Assembly (NCBI RefSeq): GCF_042682685.1
Contig: NZ_JBHUHX010000039.1
Coordinates: 1-64,000, forward strand
Length of the DNA stretch: 64,000 nt
Source: Imhoffiella fuscus
GTDB lineage: Bacteria; Pseudomonadota; Gammaproteobacteria; Chromatiales; Chromatiaceae
Direction of reading: 5' to 3'
This document shows, in pieces, positions 33,544 to 42,621 of this stretch (positions within the stretch are counted from its first letter, which is position 1; every line of letters begins with the position of its first letter). The notes beneath the pieces are model-generated. The model saw nothing but the letters and a program-made list of their open reading frames with translations. It had not been told where the DNA came from and made no database searches. Position numbers and translations under genes: made by a program.

Positions 33544-34426
33544 TCCCTTTCCGGGCGAAAACAACACGGGGCACATCTGGGACGACAATCTGCGCGAACT
33601 CAAGAATTTGCCACCACGCTGGTGGATGATCGGGCTCTGGGCCTCGATTCTCTGGGTCGTCGGTTACACCATCCTCTACCCTTCCTGGCCGGTCGGGCAG
33701 GAGCCGACGCAGGGTATTCTGGGCTGGACCCAGATGAAGGAGTACAAGCGGGGCCTGGAACAGGTCGCGGCCAAGCGCGCCGAGTTCGAGGACGAGATCA
33801 AGGGCATGACCGCCGACGAGATCATCGCCGATCCCGGCCTGACCCAGTACACCCTGGCCTCGGCCAAGGTGCTCTTCGGCGACAACTGTTCCGCCTGCCA
33901 TGGCAGCGGTGGGCAGGGCAATCCGGGCTATCCGGTGCTTGCAGACGACGACTGGCTCTATGGCGGGACCACGGCCAAGATTGCCCAGAGCATTAGCGGA
34001 GGCCGTCAGGGTGCGATGACCGCACATCAGAGCATCCTCAAGCCGGATGAGGTGGATACGCTCGCTCACTGGGTGGTGCAGATGAGCGAGACCGCCGGGA
34101 AGGGCGGCAGCGAAGCGGGATGGGCCTTGTTCAGGACCAAGGGCTGTACCGCCTGTCATGGTCAGGCGGCGAACGGTGTCTTGGCCGAGTTGCCCAATGG
34201 CGATGTGGTCACCGTGGGTGCAGCCAATCTCACCGACGGTATCTGGCGCTTCGAGCCGGGCGGTTTCGAGAGCGCCAAGCACACCATCATGTATGGCGTG
34301 AACCAGCCGGGCGTGCCCGAGACCCGCAATGCGGTGATGCCCGCGTTCGCCTCCGTCGGCAAGCTTTCCGATGAGGAGATCAAGAAGCTCGTCGTCTATG
34401 TCCATGAGCTGGGTGGGGGGAAATGA
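33530..34426 (+). CDS. ccoP: cbb3-type cytochrome c oxidase subunit III (diheme)
   Basis: The start at 33530 gives MADHNPFPGENNTGHIWDDN, the conserved CcoP beginning. A membrane helix follows (IGLWASILWVVGYTILYP). Two cytochrome c domains have haem motifs CSACHGSGGQG and CTACHGQAANG, with axial methionines in GGRQGAMTAH and NAVMPAFA. The 298-residue protein receives electrons from soluble cytochromes and hands them to CcoO. It closes the structural operon and is followed by a small DUF3149-like gene. Confidence 0.97.
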   Translation: MADHNPFPGENNTGHIWDDNLRELKNLPPRWWMIGLWASILWVVGYTILYPSWPVGQEPTQGILGWTQMKEYKRGLEQVAAKRAEFEDEIKGMTADEIIADPGLTQYTLASAKVLFGDNCSACHGSGGQGNPGYPVLADDDWLYGGTTAKIAQSISGGRQGAMTAHQSILKPDEVDTLAHWVVQMSETAGKGGSEAGWALFRTKGCTACHGQAANGVLAELPNGDVVTVGAANLTDGIWRFEPGGFESAKHTIMYGVNQPGVPETRNAVMPAFASVGKLSDEEIKKLVVYVHELGGGK

Positions 34427-34530
34427 TTTCCGGCGGTTGAGGTGTTTTGTCTCGTTTCGTCGTGGGGCGGCTCATCGCTTGCCCCACGCTCGTGAGGGTT
34501 CGTCATGACAGCATGCGCGAGGAGGGGGAG

Positions 34531-34680
34531 ATGATGGGTGGATTCTTGACTTGGGACCTGGTGACCCTAATGTCCATCGCGGGTGTCTTGGTGGCCATCG
34601 GGATCGCTGTCTTCCTTGGCTTCAAGGTCGTCGAGTTGATGAACCGCGACGCGGATTCTCGTCGCGACCAAGACGGATGA
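34531..34680 (+). CDS. Small DUF3149-like membrane protein
   Basis: The 49-residue protein begins after an AGGAGGGGG ribosome-binding site. It contains one helix (LMSIAGVLVAIGIAVFLGFKVVELM) and a charged tail. Length and FLTWDLVTLMSI...FLGFKVV pattern match DUF3149, small proteins often found beside ccoNOQP, possibly oxidase accessory subunits like CcoM. The adjacent ATG at 34534 is equally possible. It is followed by a terminator, so it is the last gene of the ccoNOQP transcript. Its precise function is unknown. Confidence 0.7.
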   Translation: MMGGFLTWDLVTLMSIAGVLVAIGIAVFLGFKVVELMNRDADSRRDQDG

Positions 34681-34716
34681 CATGAGGCGAGACACGAGAC
34701 GAGTCATGGTGTCGCT

Positions 34717-34742
34717 AGGGGGATGCTCGAATCCCCCTTTTT
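34717..34742 (+). terminator. Rho-independent terminator after the ccoNOQP unit
   Basis: The stem AGGGGGAT / ATCCCCCT (8 bp) with a 6-base loop is followed by five Ts. It separates the structural cco genes from the assembly genes ccoGHIS. Confidence 0.88.
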
Positions 34743-34809
34743 GTCGCCGTAAGGTTTGAGAGTAGGGTCTGTTTGAACCCGTTGATCCAGCAGTGGGGAA
34801 GTCAAGTCG

Positions 34810-36234
34810 ATGCGTAAGCAAGAGGTCTCCGCCCCATCCGTCGTCGACGCGCTCTATCGCGAGGCGGACGATTGGCATGTCAATGCCGGCGGAGAGACGA
34901 TCCATGCCAAGCGTCTTTCGGGACCCTGGCGTCGCTTCAAATGGCTCATGGCTTCGGTGTGGTTGATCTACTTCCTTGGTCCCTATCTGCGCTGGAATGG
35001 CCAGCAGGCCGTGCTGTTCGACATCCCGAATCGGCAATACCATCTCTTTTCCACGACGGTCCTGCCTCAGGACTTCTGGATGCTGTCGCTGTTGCTGCTC
35101 TTCTTCGCGATCCTGCTCGCGGTCGTCACCGCCTTGGTTGGACGGGCCTGGTGCGGCTTTTTCTGCTTCCAGACGGTGTGGACGGATGTGTTCACCTGGA
35201 TCGAGGAGCGCCTCGAAGGCCCTCCGGCGGCTCGGCGCACGCTCGACAAGGCGCCGATGACCCTCGACAAGCTGCGGATCAAGGCGATCAAACATGGCCT
35301 CTGGATGCTCATCGGCTTTCTGACCGGCTTCAGTTTCGTTGCCTGGTTCACCGATGCCTTCGTGCTCTGGCGGACCTTTTTCGTCGGCGAAGCGAATGGT
35401 GCGGCCTATGCCACGGTGGCGCTTTTCACCGCCGGAACCTACGTGTTGGCCGGTTTTCTGCGCGAACAGACCTGTTTCTGGCTCTGTCCCTATGCACGCA
35501 TCCAGGGAGTGATGCTCGACAGAACCACCGTCGTTCCCGCCTACGACGAGCAGCGCGGGGAGCCGAGGGGACGGGGCCGGCGCGTCGAGGAGGCAAAGGC
35601 CGTTGGGGACTGCGTCGATTGCAACCAGTGCGTCGCGGTCTGTCCGACGGGGATCGACATTCGTCAGGGCCAGCAGGAGGGCTGTATCACCTGTGCGCTC
35701 TGTATCGATGCCTGCAATCACGTCATGGACAAGGTCGGGCGTCCGCGCGGTCTGATCCGTTATGCCTCGCTCGACGAGTTGGAAGGGCGTTCGACCAAGC
35801 CCCTGCTGCTTCGGGCGCGGGTCTGGGTCTATTCCGGCATTCTGGCGCTGGCGCTTGGCGGGATTCTCTATGGCTTGACCTCGCTCGCACCCATCGAGCT
35901 CAAGGTACTGCATGAGCGCGCGCCGCTGTTCGTGCTGCAGAGCGACGGTTCGATCCAGAACGCCTACACGCTCAAGGTGCTCAACAAGACCCCTGAGCCG
36001 ATTGCGGTCACGCTCAGCGTATCGGGTCATGATCGGATGACACTCGTGGGCGCGGACATGCCGATCATGGCCGATCCCGGAAACGTCACGCCGGCTAGGC
36101 TGTTCGTCAAGATCCCGCGCCGGGACCTGGCCGAGGTGCAGCAGCCCATCCTGTTCCATGCCGAGACGCAGCTTCCTTCCGGGCAGACGATCGAGACCGA
36201 ACGCGAGAGCGTCTTCATCGGTCCGAATCGCTGA
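34810..36234 (+). CDS. ccoG: cbb3 oxidase assembly iron-sulfur protein CcoG (RdxA/FixG)
   Basis: This 474-residue membrane protein has several helices in its first 220 residues, with the GRAWCGFFCFQTVWTD signature. Two 4Fe-4S clusters follow in CVDCNQCVAVCPTGIDIRQG and CITCALCIDACNHV near residues 270-310. A further helix and a periplasmic immunoglobulin-like C-terminus complete it. CcoG is a cupric reductase that supplies Cu(I) for the CuB site of cbb3. It heads the ccoGHIS assembly operon. The start follows a GTGGGGAAG region. Confidence 0.95.
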   Translation: MRKQEVSAPSVVDALYREADDWHVNAGGETIHAKRLSGPWRRFKWLMASVWLIYFLGPYLRWNGQQAVLFDIPNRQYHLFSTTVLPQDFWMLSLLLLFFAILLAVVTALVGRAWCGFFCFQTVWTDVFTWIEERLEGPPAARRTLDKAPMTLDKLRIKAIKHGLWMLIGFLTGFSFVAWFTDAFVLWRTFFVGEANGAAYATVALFTAGTYVLAGFLREQTCFWLCPYARIQGVMLDRTTVVPAYDEQRGEPRGRGRRVEEAKAVGDCVDCNQCVAVCPTGIDIRQGQQEGCITCALCIDACNHVMDKVGRPRGLIRYASLDELEGRSTKPLLLRARVWVYSGILALALGGILYGLTSLAPIELKVLHERAPLFVLQSDGSIQNAYTLKVLNKTPEPIAVTLSVSGHDRMTLVGADMPIMADPGNVTPARLFVKIPRRDLAEVQQPILFHAETQLPSGQTIETERESVFIGPNR

Positions 36235-36273
36235 TCCTCATCCATCGATTCCCATCCATTCACGGGGGCTCCA

Positions 36274-36783
36274 ATGACCACCCATACGCCGTCGACCGAT
36301 ACGACGCCCTTCCGCAACCCCTGGGTCATTGGCTGGATCGGCCTATTGGCGACGGTGCTCGGCGTTAATCTGGTGATGGTCTATCTGGCGTTCGCGACGA
36401 ATCCCGGACTGGTCAACGCCGATTACTACGAGCGCGGACAGGACTACGAAAAGACGCTCCTGTCACGCCGGGCGCGTCATCCTAGCTGGACCATGCAATC
36501 CGACATTCCGGCGGATTTGCGTGTCGACGAGCCACAAGCCATCCGTTTCTTCCTGGTCGACAAGGCGGGGCAGCCGCTGGACCCGGAATCTGTGACCTTC
36601 TATGCCTATCGTCCGTCCGATGCGGCGCGTGATTTCATGCTGCCCATGACTCGCGAGGGTCAGGGTCGCTATGTGGCGCGGGCCGGTTTCCCGCTCGTCG
36701 GGGTCTGGGACACGCTGATCGCGGTTCGATCCGGTGAGGACGAGTACAGCCTGAGCGAGCGCGTGAACGTCGGCGGACGTTGA
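36274..36783 (+). CDS. ccoH: FixH/CcoH family assembly protein
   Basis: The 169-residue protein has an N-terminal helix (WVIGWIGLLATVLGVNLVMVYLAF) followed by the FixH hallmark NPGLVNADYYERGQDYEKT. A beta-rich periplasmic domain follows. CcoH is needed for stability and assembly of the cbb3 oxidase and binds the CcoI copper transporter and CcoN. It lies between ccoG and ccoI with only 3 bp to the next gene, in the standard ccoGHIS order. Confidence 0.92.
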   Translation: MTTHTPSTDTTPFRNPWVIGWIGLLATVLGVNLVMVYLAFATNPGLVNADYYERGQDYEKTLLSRRARHPSWTMQSDIPADLRVDEPQAIRFFLVDKAGQPLDPESVTFYAYRPSDAARDFMLPMTREGQGRYVARAGFPLVGVWDTLIAVRSGEDEYSLSERVNVGGR

Positions 36784-36786
36784 TTC

Positions 36787-39300
36787 GTGTCCGACCAGGC
36801 CGTCGTCTTAGTCGAATCGGAGCTCCAACCGAGCCCGTCGTCGGTCGAGGTCGGTCGCTGTTACCACTGTGGTTTGCCGCTCGATCCAAGGACCCGAGCG
36901 GCGAGTGCGCGTATCGCCGGGGATGAGCGTCATTTCTGCTGCTCCGGCTGCAAATCCGTGTGCGAGGCGATTCATGCAGCCGGGCTCGAAGGCTTCTATC
37001 GCCGCACGCCGGATGGCGAGATGCTGGGGCCGCCACCCGATCCGCCAAAGGATCTCTCGCTTTTCGACCTGGACGTCGTTCAAGAGGAATTCACCGACGT
37101 CTCTTGCGAGGGGCGCGAGATCAATTTGCTGGTCGAAGGCATCCACTGCGCCGCTTGCGTTTGGCTGATCGAGCGGGGCGTGCAGGGATTGCCGGGCGTC
37201 GAGGAGGCGCGGGTCAACCTGACAGGTCGGCGTCTGCGCGTGCGCTGGGACAATGCGCGTCTGCCGCTGTCGCGGATTCTGCGTCGTCTGAGCGACATCG
37301 GTTATCGCGCCACCCCCTTCGACCCGGCCTCGGCCGAGGATGCCATCGGTCGCGAGAACCGTGCGCTCTTGTACCGTCTCGCCTGGGCCGGTTTCGCCAT
37401 GATGAACCTGTTGTGGATCTCGATCGCGCTCTATAGCGGAGCGGATCGTGGCGAGTTCCGGGATCTCTTCCACTGGATCGGCTTCATCCTGGCGACACCG
37501 ACCTTGGTCTACTCGGGATCGCCCTTTTTCAAGGGGGCTTGGTCTGGATTGAAGAACGGACGTCTCGGCATGGATCTGCCGATCGCCATCGGGGTCAGTG
37601 CGACCTATGGCTATTCGCTCTACGTGACGCTCGGTGGTTCCGAAACCGGTGCCGTCTACTGGGACACGGTGGTGAACTTTCTCTTTGTGATCCTGGTTGG
37701 GCGTTATCTGGAGGCCATCTCGCGACGGCGCGCGGTCGCATCCACCCAGCGTTTGTTCGATCTGCAGCCCAAGGTCGCGACCCGTCTCGATGAGGGGCAG
37801 GAGGTGGTGGTGCCGATCCGCTCGCTCAGGATCGGCGAGCGGGTTTTGGTCCGGCCCGGAGAGCGGGTTCCGGTCGATGGGGAGGTGGTCTCCGGCCACA
37901 GTGGCGTCGATGAATCCATGCTGACCGGTGAATCGCGTTCGGTGTCCAAATCGGTTGGCGATCGGGTTGCCGCCGGGACGATCAACGGAGCGGGAGTGCT
38001 GGAGATCCGCATCTCCGCCTTGCTGCGCGAGACGGCGCTCGGGCGCATCATCCAGCTGGTCGAGGAGGCGCAGTCCAGTCGCGCGCCCATTCAGCGTTTG
38101 GCCGATCGGATCGTGCCCTGGTTCGTTGCCGTCACATTGGCGCTTGCGACTGTCACCTTCGTTTTCTGGTTCGGCAAGAACGTCGAGCAGGCCCTGATGG
38201 CCGCGACCTCGGTGCTCATCATCAGCTGTCCATGCGCCTTTGGCATGGCGACGCCCATGGCTGTCGCCGTGGCCTCGGGTCGGGGTGCCGCGCGCGGCAT
38301 TCTCATCAAGAATGGCGCCGTGCTCGAACGGCTCTCGGAGATCAGTCACTTCGTCTTCGACAAGACGGGAACCCTCACCGAGGGACGCCCGGCCCTGGTC
38401 GGTTGGTCGCGGCCCGGTGGCGACTGGTGCTCGGACGTCGCTCGCTTGACCGAGTCCGAGCGCGTCGTTCTGGCCCGTTGCGGTGCGCTGGAGCGCCTTT
38501 CCGAGCATCCCGTCGCATTGGCCATCTGTGATTTCTGCACGTGCGCCGAAATCGATTGCTCTGGCGCTCGCGTGGAGAATGTGGAGGTTGCGCCAGGCAT
38601 GGGGATTCGGGGGCGTGTCGAGGGCGAGAGCCTGGTGATCGGAAACCGGGAATGGCTCGTGCGCAATGGCGTCTCCATTGCGGCGGTATCCGAACCGGAT
38701 TCCGAGATCGATGGACTGGTCCATTGCGCGCTCGACGGGCGGGAGGTCTTGCGTTTGCGGATCAGGGACAGGCTGCGCGCCGACGCGCGTGCCCTCATTG
38801 GGGAGATGCGTGACAAGGGGCTGGAGACGATTCTGCTGACCGGCGATCGGCGCGAGGTTGCCGAGCGCGTTGCGGCACAGCTCGGAGGTATGATCGCCGT
38901 CTCTGAGGTACTGCCGGGGGACAAGGATGCGGTCGTCGCCGATCTGCAGCGCCAGGGGCACGCGGTTGCCATGATCGGAGATGGGGTCAACGATGCGCCG
39001 GCCCTGGTGCGCGCCGACGTTGGTATCGCCATGGGCAGCGGAACCGATGTCTCCATCGCCAGTGCGGATATCGTGCTCATGTCGAGCGAACTCGATCGCG
39101 TGGTCGAGGCCGTCGAACTCTCGCGACGCACCCTGCGCACCATTCGTCAGAACATCGGCATTTCCATTCTTTACAATCTGGTCATGGTGCCATTGGCCAT
39201 GGCCGGCATCGTGACCCCTCTGATCGCGGCGGTGTCCATGCCCTTGAGCTCGCTTGCCGTGATCGGAAACTCGGCGCGCATTCGTGCCGAGTCGAGCTGA
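36787..39300 (+). CDS. ccoI: Copper-exporting P1B-type ATPase for cbb3 assembly
   Basis: The 837-residue ATPase starts with GTG. It has an N-terminal cysteine-rich segment (CYHCGLPLD, later CCSGCKSVCEAIH) and a heavy-metal domain (GIHCAACVWLIE). Next come the phosphatase TGES, the metal-transport SCPC motif in helix 6, and the phosphorylation site FDKTGTLTEG. SEHPVALA and GDGVNDAPALVRADV close the catalytic core. CcoI/FixI delivers copper to the periplasm for CcoN maturation. The doubled N-terminal cysteine module is typical of FixI-type pumps. It is 3 bp after ccoH and 11 bp before ccoS. Confidence 0.95.
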   Translation: MSDQAVVLVESELQPSPSSVEVGRCYHCGLPLDPRTRAASARIAGDERHFCCSGCKSVCEAIHAAGLEGFYRRTPDGEMLGPPPDPPKDLSLFDLDVVQEEFTDVSCEGREINLLVEGIHCAACVWLIERGVQGLPGVEEARVNLTGRRLRVRWDNARLPLSRILRRLSDIGYRATPFDPASAEDAIGRENRALLYRLAWAGFAMMNLLWISIALYSGADRGEFRDLFHWIGFILATPTLVYSGSPFFKGAWSGLKNGRLGMDLPIAIGVSATYGYSLYVTLGGSETGAVYWDTVVNFLFVILVGRYLEAISRRRAVASTQRLFDLQPKVATRLDEGQEVVVPIRSLRIGERVLVRPGERVPVDGEVVSGHSGVDESMLTGESRSVSKSVGDRVAAGTINGAGVLEIRISALLRETALGRIIQLVEEAQSSRAPIQRLADRIVPWFVAVTLALATVTFVFWFGKNVEQALMAATSVLIISCPCAFGMATPMAVAVASGRGAARGILIKNGAVLERLSEISHFVFDKTGTLTEGRPALVGWSRPGGDWCSDVARLTESERVVLARCGALERLSEHPVALAICDFCTCAEIDCSGARVENVEVAPGMGIRGRVEGESLVIGNREWLVRNGVSIAAVSEPDSEIDGLVHCALDGREVLRLRIRDRLRADARALIGEMRDKGLETILLTGDRREVAERVAAQLGGMIAVSEVLPGDKDAVVADLQRQGHAVAMIGDGVNDAPALVRADVGIAMGSGTDVSIASADIVLMSSELDRVVEAVELSRRTLRTIRQNIGISILYNLVMVPLAMAGIVTPLIAAVSMPLSSLAVIGNSARIRAESS

Positions 39301-39311
39301 TCGTTGGAGGC

Positions 39312-39533
39312 ATGATGGATGTCATCTATGGGCTGATTCCCGGTATGCTGCTCCTGGGGCTGGCGGCTGTAGCGGTGCTTTTCTGGGCGGCGCGCAGCGG
39401 TCAGTTCGACGACTTTGAGGGTGACGCGCGGCGTATTCTGCTCGACGAAGATGAGGTCGATCCGCGTCGCGTGCCGGATGCCGAACCCGACCAGGATTCG
39501 GAGCCCGATCGGGGCGCTGCGCCACGGCGCTGA
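39312..39533 (+). CDS. ccoS: cbb3-type oxidase assembly protein CcoS
   Basis: The 73-residue protein has a single N-terminal helix (YGLIPGMLLLGLAAVAVLFWAA) followed by the CcoS pattern SGQFDDFEGDARRILLDED, and a longer acidic tail than usual (about 20 extra residues). CcoS is needed to insert haem b and copper into the cbb3 catalytic subunit. It is the last gene of the assembly operon, 11 bp after ccoI. Confidence 0.95.
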   Translation: MMDVIYGLIPGMLLLGLAAVAVLFWAARSGQFDDFEGDARRILLDEDEVDPRRVPDAEPDQDSEPDRGAAPRR

Positions 39534-39627
39534 GTGTTCTCGGATGGGCCTGTGTCGAGGCCTGGGGGGAGGTCGAACATGGCGCATGTCGAGGTTATGC
39601 TGTCGATCTGGATCCAATAGCGCGGCT

Positions 39628-39633
39628 TATAAT
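39628..39633 (+). promoter_or_regulatory. Possible -10 box upstream of the PilZ gene
   Basis: A perfect TATAAT lies 21 bp before the PilZ start and is the only AT-rich core in the gap. There is no good -35 at 16-18 bp spacing, so this is only a candidate. Confidence 0.3.
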
Positions 39634-39654
39634 CCAATCCACTGGGAGATGAAG

Positions 39655-39948
39655 ATGCTACTAGATGACGAACGTCGCGATTTCATGCGTTTAGTCGCCG
39701 AGACGGAGGTCTCGATCACGCGGCTAACCTCGGGGCAGGTGATTGCCGCCAAGTTGATCAATCTGAGCGCTTCGGGTTGCGCCTTCTATACGGATAAGAT
39801 CCTCGATCCCGGCGAAGAGCTGGAAATTCTGGTCCGCAGTCCCAGCGAGCGCATCGATCCCCTGCGACGTCCGGCGCGAGTCGCTCGGGTCAGTCAAGGA
39901 GAGTCGCAGCATATGGTGGGTGTCGAGTTTCTCAACGATCTCAACTGA
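39655..39948 (+). CDS. PilZ domain protein
   Basis: The 97-residue protein reads DDERRDFMRLVAETEV at its start, supplying the RxxxR c-di-GMP motif (ERRDFMR). It then has LINLSASGCAFYTD, a variant of the D/NxSxxG motif. It is a single-domain PilZ protein, expected to bind c-di-GMP and act on a partner. The start at 39655 is chosen because GGGAG lies six bases upstream; another ATG at 39649 is too close to it. It is alone after ccoS, possibly with its own promoter. Confidence 0.85.
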   Translation: MLLDDERRDFMRLVAETEVSITRLTSGQVIAAKLINLSASGCAFYTDKILDPGEELEILVRSPSERIDPLRRPARVARVSQGESQHMVGVEFLNDLN

Positions 39949-40185
39949 ACAAACGGTCTCGACGATTCCGTTCGGCGAGCCATCCCGTCATGGCGATCGT
40001 GTGGCGGGAGGCTCACCTTGTGCCACCGGTGCGATTCGCGGCATCCTGTCGTCCTGATCCGGTTGTGCTGGGATTGATATCGGACGCGTGACCGATCGGA
40101 TGTATCCGAACGCCGCTGCGCGGTCCGGTTCATCCTGTATGTTCGGAGAGTCGGCGGGGTCGATTCATGTAGCCTTTTCCGATCC

Positions 40186-40410
40186 ATGCAGCGCTTCTAC
40201 TTCAGACTTCAAATCTCTCCCACAGAATATCTGCGTCACTACCAGGGTAGTGCCGGTCGGGTAGTGGTGCGGGCTCACGATGGCCGCAACCTGTCGTTCC
40301 CCGCATCGAATTTGCGCCAATTCGTCTCGATCAACGGTATCCATGGCGAATTCTGTCTCACCGTCGACGACAATCATCGATTGGTTTCGATCGAGCGGCG
40401 CTCGTCCTGA
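40186..40410 (+). CDS. DUF2835 family protein
   Basis: This 74-residue protein reads RFYFRLQISPTEYLRHYQGSAG with later LSFPASNLRQFVSINGIHGEF, the DUF2835 consensus of small gammaproteobacterial proteins. The function is unknown. It is predicted to be a cytoplasmic beta-rich domain without membrane segments. It lies alone, 108 bp before the DUF5610 gene, which has its own sigma-28-type promoter. Confidence 0.8.
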   Translation: MQRFYFRLQISPTEYLRHYQGSAGRVVVRAHDGRNLSFPASNLRQFVSINGIHGEFCLTVDDNHRLVSIERRSS

Positions 40411-40458
40411 TCGCGTTCGGCAACCCGGTTCGCAACGCTGTTTTTACACTCGCGGCAC

Positions 40459-40485
40459 TCAAGCTCGGCAAGGTTCGGCCGATAT
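40459..40485 (+). promoter_or_regulatory. FliA (sigma-28) promoter for the DUF5610 gene
   Basis: TCAA (40459-40462), exactly 15 bases, then GCCGATAT (40478-40485). The flagellar sigma-28 consensus is TAAA/TCAA-N15-GCCGATAA, so this matches all but the last base. It lies 34 bp before the chosen start. Confidence 0.7.
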
Positions 40486-40518
40486 CTTCAGGTGTGCCCA
40501 CAGCCCAGGGAGTTCGCC

Positions 40519-41679
40519 GTGATCAATATCAGTTCTCAAGCCTCGTCGGTGTCGAGTGCTTACAGCCTCAAAAGCTATTCCAGCACCGCTGCTTCGGATG
40601 CCCAGAGCGGATCCGCCAATTCCAGTCGCGCCCTGTCCACCCTTCAGGACAAGGCGCTGTCCGGTATTGCGCGCGAGATTCCCGGTATGGATGTCAGCGA
40701 CATCAAAAAACTTGACGCCAACGACTACAGCCCGGAAAAAATCGCTGGCCGCATTAGTAAATTCGTCGCCGTTGGGTTGGAGAACGCGCGTGCGCGCGGA
40801 AAATCCGATGAAGAGGTCCAGGCCTTGTACGACAGCGCGATGAAGGGCGTGGAGCAGGGGTTCAAGGAGGCCAAGGACATCCTGTCGAATCTCAAGATGC
40901 TCAATGGCGATATCGCCACTCAGGTCGCCGATACCGAGAAGAAGACCTTCGAGGCCCTTGCCGACCTGGATCCCTCGAAGGTATCGCAGCAGTCGCCAAC
41001 TCTGACCGAGTCGGTCGTTGGAGCCTCAATGGCGGAGCGCTATCAGCGTGCCGAGGATTTCTCGCTCGAACTCAAGACCCGGGAGGGCGATACCGTCAAG
41101 GTGAGCTTCAGCCGCAACCTCGACATTCAGAACACGGTTGCCGCAGCTGCCGACAGTGAGGGCAATCAGGCGATGACCCTGGATCTGAGTCGGAGCGAGA
41201 GCAGCGGTTATCGATTCAGCGTCGAGGGCGATCTGAATGCGGATGAGTTGGAGGCCATTCAGAATCTGGTGCGGGATGTCGGTCAGGTTGCGTCGAACTT
41301 CTACAATGGTGACGTGCAGAAGGCCTTTGAACAGGTTTCGGATGTCTCCTTCGACAGTTCTCAGTTGTCTTCGATGAACCTTCGGATGAGCCGCTCGGAA
41401 CAGTATTCTGCCGCTCAGCGCTACCAGCAGACTCAGCAGATGGACAATCCGGAGCAGACCCAAGGAGCGAGGCGACTTGCAAATCTGGGGCGCGATATGA
41501 ACGATAGCGTTGCCAATCCGGCGCTCGATTTTCTCGATCAGGTCCGAGAGTCCGCTGCTCAGATCATGCGTAACCTCGTCCAGCAGGACAGCGCCTTCAA
41601 GGATGCGTCGAGCGACCAGCAGTCCCTATTCCAAGAAAGCCTCGATCGCTTCCTCGGTGCGTTCGCGCAGACAGAGTGA
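40519..41679 (+). CDS. DUF5610 domain protein
   Basis: The GTG at 40519 follows AGGGAG and gives a 386-residue, Ser/Gln/Ala-rich protein without signal peptide. The segment SRALSTLQDKALSGIAREIPGMDVSDIKKLDANDYSPEKIAGRISKF (residues about 35-80) is the DUF5610 domain; the remainder is helical. The function is unknown. An FliA-type promoter directly upstream suggests it is a late flagellar gene. The INISSQ start resembles that of some proteins exported by the flagellar apparatus, which is only a suggestion. It was assigned from the domain and context. Confidence 0.7.
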   Translation: MINISSQASSVSSAYSLKSYSSTAASDAQSGSANSSRALSTLQDKALSGIAREIPGMDVSDIKKLDANDYSPEKIAGRISKFVAVGLENARARGKSDEEVQALYDSAMKGVEQGFKEAKDILSNLKMLNGDIATQVADTEKKTFEALADLDPSKVSQQSPTLTESVVGASMAERYQRAEDFSLELKTREGDTVKVSFSRNLDIQNTVAAAADSEGNQAMTLDLSRSESSGYRFSVEGDLNADELEAIQNLVRDVGQVASNFYNGDVQKAFEQVSDVSFDSSQLSSMNLRMSRSEQYSAAQRYQQTQQMDNPEQTQGARRLANLGRDMNDSVANPALDFLDQVRESAAQIMRNLVQQDSAFKDASSDQQSLFQESLDRFLGAFAQTE

Positions 41680-41902
41680 GTCCGTTGCGTGGGTGCTGCG
41701 GTGCTGGTTTGAGGATGCCTCAATGCGTCACCCCTGTGCTCAACGCTCGGTGGCCAGGACGATCGAATGAAGAGACATCGTGGCCTTGTGGGCATCTTAG
41801 GTGCAGGTTAGCATCAAGGCATGGGGTGTGACGCTGCTGTGTCGATCTACGGGGCGTTGAATCGACGGATGAATCGCACGAATACATAAGGAGCGGCGGC
41901 AC

Positions 41903-42330
41903 GTGTCGATCGACCAGCAAAGCCCGAGCCGAGCGGGCAACTTCTGCCGCGCTACTCTGGTCGATGCTTCGGGTTCTTGTCTGGGCGCTTGCGTTTGTTC
42001 TTCTCGTCGCATTTCTACAGGGGGCGGATGGCCGCTCCTCTCCCCCCGCGTCTCTCGAGCCGAGATTCAACGTGAATCCTATGGGCGATCGGGGTCGAGC
42101 AGGTGCTGGCGGGCTTACGTCAGACGACCGACGCCATCAATAGCAGGTGCCAACCAACTTCGGCAGCTGAGCGGGACGCTTCGATCGGGGCCTCGCTGAT
42201 TCGTATGCAGTTCCAGAATCGTATGAATCAGGTTCTGGGCCATGTTCGAGAGGGGCTGGAGGATTGCGCGGGCGATTGTTGGCCTGCTCGAAGCGCAATC
42301 TCATGCTACGCAAGCGGTATATCCTTGAGA
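41903..42330 (+). pseudogene. Decayed membrane-anchored coiled-coil protein
   Basis: An AAGGAG (41888-41893) precedes GTG 41903, but the message switches frame repeatedly. Frame 0 gives a membrane helix (MLRVLVWALAFVLLVAFL, about 41964-42017). Frame +1 from about 42094 gives VEQVLAGLRQTTDAIN, frame +2 gives NQLRQLSGTLRSG, and frame +1 again gives SLIRMQFQNRMNQVLGHVREGLED. Joined together these resemble a membrane protein with a methyl-accepting-like helical part and the LQFQDRVSQIL-type motif seen in chemotaxis-associated proteins. At least three frameshifts are needed. It could also reflect sequence errors. Confidence 0.6.
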
Positions 42331-42518
42331 TTCATAGCTTGCTGGCCAAGATTATCTATTCCTACACTATCATCTAGGTGCTCGACCTGCATCATAGGAC
42401 AGGTGCCTCGGTCGAGCGCAATACCGGATCCGAGCCGACATTTTTTAGGAGCCGCTCCAGGAGTGGATTCTTGGCTCTCGCTGGTGTGAATGTATTCGCA
42501 TCACGAATGTCTCAAATG

Positions 42519-42545
42519 TCGATACATGCTCATCTACGCCGATAA
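42519..42545 (+). promoter_or_regulatory. FliA-type promoter upstream of cheY
   Basis: A perfect sigma-28 -10 box GCCGATAA (42538-42545) is preceded after 15 bases by TCGA (42519-42522), three of four bases of TCAA. It lies about 75 bp before the cheY start and would drive the chemotaxis operon. Confidence 0.5.
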
Positions 42546-42621
42546 CCCTAGTTTTTAAGTCGTCCGCGACCTGGCATCGAGGTGCGCTGATGGACGCTCA
42601 CTGTGTCAAATGGAGAGCCTT

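Larger units (their letters stand above)
41680..42621 (+). other. Large gap before the chemotaxis operon
   Basis: No intact gene is present in these 942 bp. From 41903 to about 42330 there is a multiply frameshifted remnant of a membrane protein. At 42519-42545 there is an FliA-type promoter for cheY. The remainder shows nothing recognisable. Confidence 0.6.

Noticed and set aside
34567..36159. 530-codon open frame on the minus strand opposite ccoG
   Set aside because: Antisense to ccoG, whose iron-sulfur motifs are intact; the product has no family features.
36808..38961. 717-codon open frame on the minus strand opposite ccoI
   Set aside because: It mirrors the conserved ccoI gene, and its product is biased and lacks any recognisable domain.
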